In this document: positions 16,590 through 23,821 of the stretch, one piece after another | Layout of the letters: each line of letters opens with the position of its first letter | Position numbering within the stretch: position 1 is the stretch's first letter | DNA from: an uncultured Bacilli bacterium | GTDB taxonomy: Bacteria; Bacillota_I; Bacilli_A; RF39; UBA660 | NCBI GenBank assembly: GCA_934096805.1 | Contig: CAKOMW010000002.1 | Coordinates: 124,001-188,000 of the forward strand | Length of the DNA stretch: 64,000 nt | Reading direction: 5' to 3' | Program-made: the position numbers and the translations under genes | Notes under the pieces: model-generated | Database searches by the model: none | Told to the model about the DNA's origin: nothing | What the model saw: only the letters and a program-made list of their open reading frames with translations

Positions 16590-16670
16590 AAAGAAGCACG
16601 TTCCTTGAACGTCGGCTTCCAAGTTTTTTGGTTGCGACGTTTCTCTATATCAGAGAGACGTCGCTATTTT
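16590..16670 (+). ncRNA. candidate antisense RNA of a type I toxin-antitoxin locus
   Basis: A roughly 80-nt transcript is bounded by the promoter at 16555 and a strong terminator (16634-16664, 13-bp stem with one wobble, then TATTTT). It has a 5' hairpin (ACGTTC-CTT-GAACGT, 16598-16612). It ends at the stop codon of the convergent 32-aa ORF, so it would overlap that mRNA's 3' part. The word GCACGTTCCTTGAACGTCGGC near its 5' end resembles the 5' leader of the toxin mRNA (16798-16822 on the other strand). Confidence 0.5.
16634..16664 (+). terminator. terminator of candidate antisense RNA
   Basis: GCGACGTTTCTCT pairs with AGAGAGACGTCGC around ATATC. It is GC-rich for this genome and followed by TATTTT on the plus strand only. 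Confidence 0.85.
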
Positions 16671-16671
16671 A

Positions 16672-16770
16672 TTACATATAAAGTTTATGTATTAACATGA
16701 TGATTATATATAATTGCAATAGGGAGATTATAAAAAACATTAAGATTGTACAATCTTTCTTGCTCATCAT
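16672..16770 (-). CDS. candidate small hydrophobic type I toxin (32 aa)
   Basis: The ORF encodes MMSKKDCTILMFFIISLLQ and continues as one membrane helix to a short basic end (HKLYM). A strong site (GAGGTGG) lies just before ATG ATG, and the long leader carries its own promoter (16831-16859). Size, single helix, leader and a convergent structured RNA match the holin-like/Fst type of type I toxins in Firmicutes. No sequence-level family match can be proved by eye. The locus stands alone between sigK and a surface-protein gene. Confidence 0.5.
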   Translation of the reverse strand: MMSKKDCTILMFFIISLLQLYIIIMLIHKLYM

Positions 16771-16830
16771 AATAACCACCTCGCTTTCATAGAAAGTGAA
16801 GTCAACGCCCAAAGATACGTGCATGATGTA

Positions 16831-16864
16831 ACTATATACTATATAAAAGCACAATGCAAATGAG
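16831..16864 (-). promoter_or_regulatory. promoter of the small ORF, matching the Rpn-element promoter
   Basis: On the minus strand TTGCAT, 17 bp, TATAGT. Over 34 bp (CTCATTTGCATTGTG... onward) it differs from the promoter of the Rpn elements at only about 3 positions, which is more than promoter consensus explains. Confidence 0.7.
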
Positions 16865-17093
16865 CAAAAATGACATTTGGTATAAAAAACAGTATACAAA
16901 ATCAAGAATTGCTCTAAGACAAAAATAACTTTTAATATAAAAAAAGCATACTAAAAAGTATTGTTTTGTATAAATTAAACAAATTTCTTGAAAAAGAAGT
17001 TTTTTTGTATTAAAATTAAACTATAAAAACTAAAGAGGAGGACAGGTGTAAACAAAAAATCTACGCATAACATATAAACACCTAATAAGTAAT

Positions 17094-18537
17094 ATGGTAA
17101 ACAAATATTCGTCTGGGGGGGGGGCAAAATACTACTAACCCTATAAATAAGAAAGGGAAAACAATAAAAATAATATCAATAATAATACTTTTAATACTAA
17201 TAGTAATTAGTATATCTTTTGCATTAGGAAATATTGATATAAATATACTAGGAAGAAGAAATATAAAAATATCTAAATGCGAACTAGATATAAACTTTAA
17301 AGAAAGTGAAGAACTAATGCTAGTAAGTAAATATCCCATATCAAAAGAAGAAGCATTAAAGTATAATGCAAAAGAAATAAATATAACAAACAATTCTACA
17401 TGTGATACAGCTTATTATAAAGTAACAATAAAAGACTTAGTAAATTCATCTATAAATAAAGATAAGATTAACTATCAAGTAATAGATAAAAGTACAAATA
17501 CAGAAACAATAGATAAAAACCCAGATAACTTTAATATAAGTGATTCACTTACTAAAGGAAATACCAAAACATATACAATAAGACTATGGATAGATGAAAG
17601 TGCAACCAATACAGATTTATTTATAAATGGAAATACAACAAAACCAATAGAATATAAATATGCACTTAACATAGAATCAAGTGATGAAGAGATAAAAGGA
17701 GCAGGCATGACAGCAACAGAATTTGCCCAAGCAAATGTAGGACAAAATGGCCTAGAACTAGTAACTCATACAATAGATAATACCCTTCAAGTAGATAATA
17801 AATTTGCAACAGAATATAGATACAGAGGAGGAGACTCAGTAGTAAAGAACTATGTAACATTTAATAATGAAATATGGAGAATAATAGGAATAATACCAAC
17901 TGAAGATACCTCAGGTAATGTAGAAAATAGAATTAAGATAATAAGAGATACTTCAATAGGAAATATGAAATGGAATACAAATGATACTAATGATTGGACA
18001 AGTGCAACTTTAAATACATACTTAAATAATGATTATTATAATACGTTAACAAGTGATGCCAAAAACATGATAGGAACAACAAAATACTATCTTGGAGGAT
18101 ATAACTCTGCAGGTATAACATCTGATGTAATGTGGCAATATGAAAGAAAGAATGATGCTAATCGAAGTGGATATTATTATGGTACAAATCCAATAATGCA
18201 AAATGATGCGAATAAAAAGATAGCAATAATGTATGCCAGTGATTATGGATATGGAGCATCAAAAGAATGTACAAGTAATGTAGGTGATTATGGGAACAAT
18301 GCAAGTTGTAAAACAACAAATAATTGGTTAGACAAAAGTCAAGATACATGGTTGCTTCCGCAGTATTCAGACCTTTCCAACTATGCTTTCCGTGTGAACT
18401 CGGCTGGCGATGTCAGTAACAACAGCGTCGACGGCAGCTACGAACGTGCGGTCCGCCCAGTCCTAAGTCTGTCATCTAACGTAAAGATCTCAGGTGGAGA
18501 AGGGACTTTCAGTAAACCATACACGTTGTCACAATAA
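17094..18537 (+). CDS. surface protein with hypervariable lectin-like C-terminus, out of frame at a G10 tract (putative DGR target, phase-variable)
   Basis: The open frame runs without a stop from 17101 to 18537, but no ATG/GTG/TTG occurs before 17317, which lies after the membrane segment. The only upstream ATG (17094) reads MVNKYSSGGG and enters G10 (17115-17124); with nine G it would continue in frame as QNTTNPINKKGK, a 17-residue hydrophobic helix and the rest. So G10 is off and G9 or G12 would be on. An AGGAGG stands at 17036 without a usable start. The product has a TasA-like domain and a C-type-lectin-like domain nearly identical to the protein at 3978-5399, except in its GC-rich end (from 18361). 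ATT 17107 would be a non-canonical in-frame alternative. Confidence 0.75.
17115..17124 (+). repeat. G10 homopolymer tract (candidate phase-variation switch)
   Basis: Ten consecutive G in a very AT-rich genome, placed between the only ATG and the signal helix of a surface-protein gene. The tract length sets the reading frame downstream. Confidence 0.85.
18361..18490 (+). other. putative DGR variable region 2 with constant 3' block
   Basis: Variable codons run from 18361 to 18447; the block from 18454 (CGCCCAGTCCTAAGT...) equals that at 5313 almost base for base. Bases 18361-18460 contain 56 G+C of 100. Paired with variable region 1, changes fall almost only in first and second codon positions. 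Confidence 0.7.
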
Positions 18538-18558
18538 ATTAAAAAATTCATTAACATA

Positions 18559-18587
18559 TTGCATAATTATTTAGTTTTATGTATAAT
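18559..18587 (+). promoter_or_regulatory. promoter of the ileS T-box leader
   Basis: TTGCAT (18559-18564), 17-bp spacer, TATAAT (18582-18587). Transcription would start near 18593, at the first base of a 9-bp stem. Confidence 0.8.
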
Positions 18588-18592
18588 ATCTT

Positions 18593-18840
18593 ATGAGGTT
18601 ATTCTTTTCGGGGGCCCAAGTAACCTCATATTATTGTGTCAAAAACAAATGATGAAGACGGAAATATATTGTTTTTTAAAGAGAGTTAGTGGTAGGTGTA
18701 AACTAATAAAAAAATATATTTCAGATCACTTCTGATGTGTTTTATTAAAAGTAAAAACGGTTACGCGTTATAGTATTGAGTAAAAAAATAAGGTGGTACC
18801 ACGAACATTTCGTCCTTTGGTAACATCTTTTTATTTTTAA
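18593..18840 (+). promoter_or_regulatory. T-box riboswitch (Ile specifier) upstream of ileS
   Basis: The conserved T-box AAGGTGGTACCACG lies at 18790-18803, followed by the antiterminator/terminator segment ending in a T run (about 18828). In the Stem I region GAAATATATT pairs with AATATATTTC, and the specifier-loop position carries ATC (18725-18727), an Ile codon. Uncharged tRNA-Ile would pair with it and favour readthrough into ileS. The transcript begins with an extra hairpin (18593-18601 with 18621-18629) whose loop contains GGGGGCCC. Confidence 0.9.
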
Positions 18841-18852
18841 GGAGGAGTTAAT

Positions 18853-21800
18853 ATGTTTAAAGAATTAAAGAAAGGACAAATAAGTGAAATTGAAGCATTT
18901 TATTCTGAATTTTGGGAAGAAGATAATGTTTTACAAAAGAGTATAGATAAAAATGATAAATATTTTGTGTTTTATGATGGTCCAGCAACTGCAAATGGGT
19001 TTCCGGGGCTTCATCATATGGTTGCTAAGTTTTTGAAAGATAGTTTTTGTAAGTATAAAACAATGCAAGGTTATAAAGTGCTTAGAAAAGTAGGATGGGA
19101 TACTCATGGTTTACCTGTTGAACTTGCTGTGGAAAAAGAATTAGGTTTTAAGTCTAAGACTGATATTGAAAAATATGGTATCGAAGCATTTAATAAAAAA
19201 TGTAAAGAATCAGTATGGAAAAATGAAAAAGCCTTCAGTGATTTGACTACCAAAATGGGGCAATTTATAGATTTGAAACATCCATATGTTACATATGATA
19301 ATAATTACATTGAAACAGAATGGTGGATCTTAAAGAAATTCTTTGATGAAGGGTTATTTTATGAAGGACATAAGATATTGCCATATTGTCCTAGATGTGG
19401 AACAGGTCTTGCATCGCATGAAGTAGCACAGGGATACAAAGAAGTGACTGTAGATACAGTAACTGTACCATTTAAATTAAAAGATGAAGATTGTTACTTC
19501 TTAGTATGGACAACAACTCCTTGGACATTATTAGCAAATGTTGGGTTGTGCGTTAATCCAGAAGAAGAATATATAAAAGCAGAATCAATGGGTTATAATT
19601 TTATTGTTGCTAAAAAGCTAGCTAATAAAGTGCTAGGGGATGATTATAAAGTCCTTGAAACATATAAGGGCAAAGAACTAGAACATAAAGAATATGAACA
19701 ATTAATATCAGAAATTTCAGTAAATAAAAAAGCTTTCTTTGTATGTTGCGATAACTATGTAACAATGGAAGATGGTACAGGAATAGTACACCTTGCACCG
19801 GCATTCGGAGCTGATGATGCCTTAGTAGGAAGAAAATACAATCTTCCATATATAAATCCAGTCGGGGAAGATGGATGCTATACAGAAGGACCATGGAAAG
19901 GAACACTTGTTTTTGATGCAGATCTTGAAGTTATAAAATACTTAAAAGCAAATGATAAATTATTCAAAAAACAAAAAATAGTACACAACTATCCTCACTG
20001 CTGGAGATGTTCAACACCACTTATTTATTACTCTAAACCAAGCTATTACTTAGAAGTAACTAAAATAAAAGACAAAATAATCGAGGCTAATAAAACTGTA
20101 AAATGGCATCCAGCATATGTTGGAGAAAAACGTTTTGGTAACTGGTTAGAAAATTTAAATGACTGGGCGATATCAAGAAACAGATATTGGGGTACACCAC
20201 TTCCTTTATGGAAATGTGAATGTGGCCATACTCATATGATTGGAAGCAGAGAAGAACTCGTAAACCTTGCTTTAGAAGACATAGATACTTCAATTGATTT
20301 ACATAGACCATACGTTGACAATGTTCATATTAAATGTGATAAATGTGGTAAAACTATGACTAGAACAACAGATGTAATTGATTGTTGGTTTGATTCTGGT
20401 TCAATGCCATTTGCCCAATACCATTATCCATTTGAAAACAAAGAATTATGGGAAACCCAATTTCCAGCAGATTTCATTGCCGAAGGAATAGATCAAACAA
20501 GAGGATGGTTCTATACACTTCTAGTAATATCAACATTTTTAACAGGAAAAGCACCATACAAAAATGTTTTAGTAAATGACTTATTACTTGACAGTGAAGG
20601 CAAAAAAATGTCTAAATCGAAAGGAAATATCGTTGAACCATTTACTACTATGAAAGAATACGGAGCAGATACAGTAAGATTCTATCTTCCATATGTATCA
20701 CCAGTATGGACACCACTTAAATTTGATGTAAATGGTCTAAAAGAAGTACATTCTAAGTTCTTTAACCCTCTTAAAAACACATATTCATTCTTTACAATTT
20801 ATGCTAATATTGATAATATCGATCCTAGAGAATACAATATAGAATACAAAGATTTAGAAGAAATAGATAAATGGTTATTTTCAAAACTAAATAAATTAAT
20901 CAAAAATGTAACAGATTCATATGAAGAATATGACTTAAATAAAGTAGTAAAGTATTTAACAGACTTTGTAAGTGAAGATTTATCTAATTGGTATATTAGA
21001 AGAAACAGAAAAAGATTCTGGGGAAATGAATTAAATAACTCTAAAAAATGTGTTTATTATACAACATATAAAACATTATTAGATTTATCAAAGTTAATTG
21101 CTCCAATAACACCATTTATATCCGAAGAAATATATCAAAACTTAACAAATGAAGAATCTGTTCATCTAAGTGATTTCCCAAAATATAATAAAGAATTATT
21201 AAACGAAGAAATAGAAAAGAAAATGGACTTAGTAAGAGATTTAATATCACTAGGAAGAAATGCTAGAGAAGAAAAGAAAATAAAAGTTAGGCAACCAATC
21301 AAAGAAATAATCCTTGATGGTAAAAACAAAGATATTTTAAGTGATTTAACTGACTTAATAAAAGAAGAATTAAATGTCAAAGAAATAGTCTTTGAAGATG
21401 ATTTGTCAAAATATATGAACTTTGTTATAAAACCAAACTTTAAAGAAGCCGGAAAAGTACTTGGTTCAAAAATGAAAGACTTTACTAACTTTTTAAGTGA
21501 TTTAAACGAAGAACAAATAAATAAATTAAGAAATAACGAACCAGTCACATTTGAAAACCTAGAAATAACAAGTAACTTAATAGATATAAAAATTATTTCT
21601 AAAGAAGGATTCAACACAGCAAGCTTAGATAATAATTTTATAATATTAAATACAACTTTAGATGAAGAATTAATAAAAGAAGGATATGCTAGAGAATTTG
21701 TTTCAAAGATACAAAACTTAAGAAAAGAAAAAGACTTTGATATAGAAAATAGAATAAAATTATCTTATAATTCAAATGATTATTTTGATGATATAGTAAA

Positions 21801-21924
21801 AGAATTTAATGACTATATTAAAAAAGAAACTTTATCACTAGAAATAGTAAAAGATAATAATCTTAATAACAAACAACTAGTAAATGATATTGAAGTAGCA
21901 TTTGATGTTGAGAAGATAAAATAA
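18853..21924 (+). CDS. ileS: isoleucyl-tRNA synthetase
   Basis: Class I synthetase of 1023 aa that charges tRNA-Ile and edits Val-tRNA. The HIGH-type motif reads GLHHM (about residues 52-56) and the KMSKS motif is GKKMSKSKGN (near 585). The CP1 editing domain contains WTTTPWTLLAN and GTGIVHLAPAFGADD. Cys pairs in CPRCG and CDKCG suggest bound zinc. The HHM form of HIGH and the length place it in the eukaryote-like/type 2 IleRS group. Control is by the T-box leader; a terminator follows at once, so it is monocistronic. Confidence 0.96.
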   Translation: MFKELKKGQISEIEAFYSEFWEEDNVLQKSIDKNDKYFVFYDGPATANGFPGLHHMVAKFLKDSFCKYKTMQGYKVLRKVGWDTHGLPVELAVEKELGFKSKTDIEKYGIEAFNKKCKESVWKNEKAFSDLTTKMGQFIDLKHPYVTYDNNYIETEWWILKKFFDEGLFYEGHKILPYCPRCGTGLASHEVAQGYKEVTVDTVTVPFKLKDEDCYFLVWTTTPWTLLANVGLCVNPEEEYIKAESMGYNFIVAKKLANKVLGDDYKVLETYKGKELEHKEYEQLISEISVNKKAFFVCCDNYVTMEDGTGIVHLAPAFGADDALVGRKYNLPYINPVGEDGCYTEGPWKGTLVFDADLEVIKYLKANDKLFKKQKIVHNYPHCWRCSTPLIYYSKPSYYLEVTKIKDKIIEANKTVKWHPAYVGEKRFGNWLENLNDWAISRNRYWGTPLPLWKCECGHTHMIGSREELVNLALEDIDTSIDLHRPYVDNVHIKCDKCGKTMTRTTDVIDCWFDSGSMPFAQYHYPFENKELWETQFPADFIAEGIDQTRGWFYTLLVISTFLTGKAPYKNVLVNDLLLDSEGKKMSKSKGNIVEPFTTMKEYGADTVRFYLPYVSPVWTPLKFDVNGLKEVHSKFFNPLKNTYSFFTIYANIDNIDPREYNIEYKDLEEIDKWLFSKLNKLIKNVTDSYEEYDLNKVVKYLTDFVSEDLSNWYIRRNRKRFWGNELNNSKKCVYYTTYKTLLDLSKLIAPITPFISEEIYQNLTNEESVHLSDFPKYNKELLNEEIEKKMDLVRDLISLGRNAREEKKIKVRQPIKEIILDGKNKDILSDLTDLIKEELNVKEIVFEDDLSKYMNFVIKPNFKEAGKVLGSKMKDFTNFLSDLNEEQINKLRNNEPVTFENLEITSNLIDIKIISKEGFNTASLDNNFIILNTTLDEELIKEGYAREFVSKIQNLRKEKDFDIENRIKLSYNSNDYFDDIVKEFNDYIKKETLSLEIVKDNNLNNKQLVNDIEVAFDVEKIK

Positions 21925-21934
21925 ATAGTACAAT

Positions 21935-21957
21935 AAAGGGCTTATAGCTCTTTTTTT
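21935..21957 (+). terminator. terminator of ileS
   Basis: AAAGGGCT pairs with AGCTCTTT around TAT, followed by seven T. Same stem as at 3873. Confidence 0.88.
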
Positions 21958-22013
21958 GTTTTATAAAATAAAATGAAGATTGACACTGTTACAAAAAATA
22001 TATAATTAAGCTA
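21935..22013 (+). repeat. dispersed terminator-promoter repeat, copy 2
   Basis: Repeats the 3873-3955 block: hairpin, AAAATGAAGATTGACACTG and TATAATTAAGCTAT. The promoter (TTGACA 21980-21985, TATAAT 22001-22006) has a 15-bp spacer here instead of 17, so it should be weaker. It joins directly to the 3' part of an Rpn gene. Confidence 0.75.
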
Positions 22014-22345
22014 TATGAGAAGTTATTATTAATATTTAATGAAAATGATAATCAGTTTCTTAAAGATTTAAGTAAGGGTGATGAGATAATGGAAAAGTAT
22101 GTTAAAGAATCTAAAGAAGTAAGTGAACAAGATGAAGTAATAGGAATGTATGATAAGGAGTTACATGATGAAAAGCTTCGTTTGGCAGAAAATGATGAGT
22201 ACAGAGAAAATGGAAAACAAGAAAAAGCTAAAGAAACTGCACTTAAAATGCTTCAAGATAATTTAGATTTAGATACTATTTCTAAGTATACTGAACTTTC
22301 TATTGAAGAATTAAAGAGTTTACGACAATAGGCTCTTTTTCTTTT
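22013..22345 (+). mobile_element. Rpn-type element B, 3' fragment only
   Basis: Begins inside the nuclease gene at the segment TATGAGAAGTTATTATTAAT, equal to 6060 onward in element A, and runs to the end of the gene. The 5' two thirds are missing. Confidence 0.75.
22089..22331 (+). CDS. stand-alone C-terminal Rpn fragment (RpnS-like, candidate antitoxin)
   Basis: An 80-aa acidic helical protein equal to the last part of Rpn proteins (MEKYVKESKEVSEQDEVIGM...). It has its own AAGGGTGAT site 6 bases before the ATG, and a promoter of the surface-protein type about 85 bp upstream. The nuclease core is gone, so only the small protein can be made. In enteric Rpn systems, in-frame C-terminal small proteins inhibit the nuclease; by analogy this could be an orphan inhibitor. 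Function is inferred. It could also be a mere deletion remnant, but the ORF has stayed open. Confidence 0.55.
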   Translation: MEKYVKESKEVSEQDEVIGMYDKELHDEKLRLAENDEYRENGKQEKAKETALKMLQDNLDLDTISKYTELSIEELKSLRQ

Positions 22346-22368
22346 AAAACACTAAATTACAAAAACAA

Positions 22369-22397
22369 TTGTTATTTTTTATAAGATATGATATAAT
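22369..22397 (+). promoter_or_regulatory. sigma-A promoter
   Basis: TTGTTA (22369-22374), 17 bp, TATAAT (22392-22397) before the hypothetical gene at 22453. Confidence 0.7.
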
Positions 22398-22452
22398 ACT
22401 TCTTGCACTCAAAAGATATAAGTTGCATATATTTGATATTGGAGGAGATAAC

Positions 22453-23064
22453 ATGCTAAGTAAATTAAGCGAAAGTTTTATAAATAATTTAGGAGTAGAT
22501 TGCGATATTATATATGAATCAATAAAAGATATTGTACCATTTATTTCAGAATGGCAACTAAAACAAGGATACTTTTATGATGAAGATAAAAAAATAAAAA
22601 TTATATTAAAAGAAGATAAGCCTAAAAAAGGAATGCCATATAATAATATTATTATTACTGATGCTATTGCTAATCAAGTAACTTGGCTAAAGGTTTATAA
22701 AGATAAATTATTTTGCGAAAAAAATATAATTACAAGCGAAGAAGATAAAATAAAAGCTTCAACATATTTATTTGATGAAGAAGAATATACTAAAAAGATT
22801 TATTCCTTTGTATATAATAATGATTATATTACAGTTGGAGTACAGTATGATAAAGTTAATAATAAGATGGAAGTCTCTTTAAACACTAATTTAGACGAAG
22901 AAAAAGTTACCGATATTTTAAGTAACTATGATATTTTAAATATTAGAATGTGTGAAGAAAAGAAAGATATTGCTGACTTATTAAAAAATATTTATTTTGA
23001 TTCATTCTGCGAAACAAAAAAGGAAACAAATAATCATGTACTAAAGAGAATACATAAAGGATAA
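22453..23064 (+). CDS. hypothetical protein
   Basis: A 203-aa soluble protein that I do not recognise. It begins MLSKLSESFINNLGVD and has no signal peptide, membrane helix or obvious catalytic motif; the composition is rich in Lys, Asp, Glu and Ile, with alternating beta-type segments in the middle. ATG 22453 follows TTGGAGGAGA, which is far better than the in-frame ATG at 22369 lying inside the -35 box. It appears monocistronic. A short AAGGAT/ATCCTT palindrome and a T run follow its stop and may end the transcript. Confidence 0.6.
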   Translation: MLSKLSESFINNLGVDCDIIYESIKDIVPFISEWQLKQGYFYDEDKKIKIILKEDKPKKGMPYNNIIITDAIANQVTWLKVYKDKLFCEKNIITSEEDKIKASTYLFDEEEYTKKIYSFVYNNDYITVGVQYDKVNNKMEVSLNTNLDEEKVTDILSNYDILNIRMCEEKKDIADLLKNIYFDSFCETKKETNNHVLKRIHKG

Positions 23065-23128
23065 TCCTTATGATTTATTCTTTTTTTTTGTCTATTTTTA
23101 TGTTAAAATTATTTTAGGAGATGATAAG

Positions 23129-23821
23129 ATGAATAAAAAAGGATTTACATTTGTTGAACTATTAGCGGTAATAGTAATTTTATCTATAATTACAACCCTT
23201 ACAGTTGTATCTTACAAACACTATGCTAAGCAAGCAAAAGAAGATGAACTTATTGCTTTAAGAGGAACAGTTGAATCAGCTTATAATAATTACAGGTCAA
23301 AAATGTTATATACAAATGGAATAGTAAACAATGAAGTGAAATTCGGATTTTTAGTTGAGAATAACTATATTCCTAAAAATTTCAATTACAATGATGTTAA
23401 ATTTAGTGCCAATGATTTAAGTGATAGTAAAATTAAAGTAGTAACCAAAGGAGAAATGCTAAATGAAACATATTTGAATGGAGGAAGCTGTAACTTTACC
23501 GAAATGATAAAATATGGAATATGTAAAACAGATACTGATGATAGTTCAGTTGAAGTAAAAGAAGAAAATGGTCAAAAACATGTTGAAGGAACTAGTGATA
23601 ACGCTACTTACTGTCTCACAGAAGATGCATCATCCGCTACCACAAATTACTGTCTAGATAATGGGAAAAAAGTCTTTGTAGTACCTTCAGAAGATGAAGC
23701 CTATTGTTTATATGTTAAGCATACCAATAATGGAACTCGAAAAGAACTAATAAATGATTTTTTAGACTGTAATAAACCATATTGCATGACTAAAGAATTA
23801 AGGGAACAAAAATGCAAATAA
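23129..23821 (+). CDS. type IV prepilin-like protein
   Basis: A 230-aa protein with a class III signal: basic MNKKG, cleavage before Phe (GFTFVELLAVIVILSII), Glu at +5, then an amphipathic helix. This is the pseudopilin/pilin N-terminus cut and methylated by a prepilin peptidase. The C-terminal part has six or more cysteines and low-complexity Asp/Glu/Thr, suggesting a disulfide-bonded surface domain. It overlaps mutL by 10 bases, an odd partner, so it is probably co-transcribed by position only. No pilus ATPase or peptidase gene adjoins. Confidence 0.8.
   Translation: MNKKGFTFVELLAVIVILSIITTLTVVSYKHYAKQAKEDELIALRGTVESAYNNYRSKMLYTNGIVNNEVKFGFLVENNYIPKNFNYNDVKFSANDLSDSKIKVVTKGEMLNETYLNGGSCNFTEMIKYGICKTDTDDSSVEVKEENGQKHVEGTSDNATYCLTEDASSATTNYCLDNGKKVFVVPSEDEAYCLYVKHTNNGTRKELINDFLDCNKPYCMTKELREQKCK

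Noticed and set aside
17115..17124. G10 dismissed as a sequencing error
   Set aside because: An error in length is possible, but a 9-12 base G run in this genome is remarkable in itself and its position fits a switch, so it is reported as a finding.
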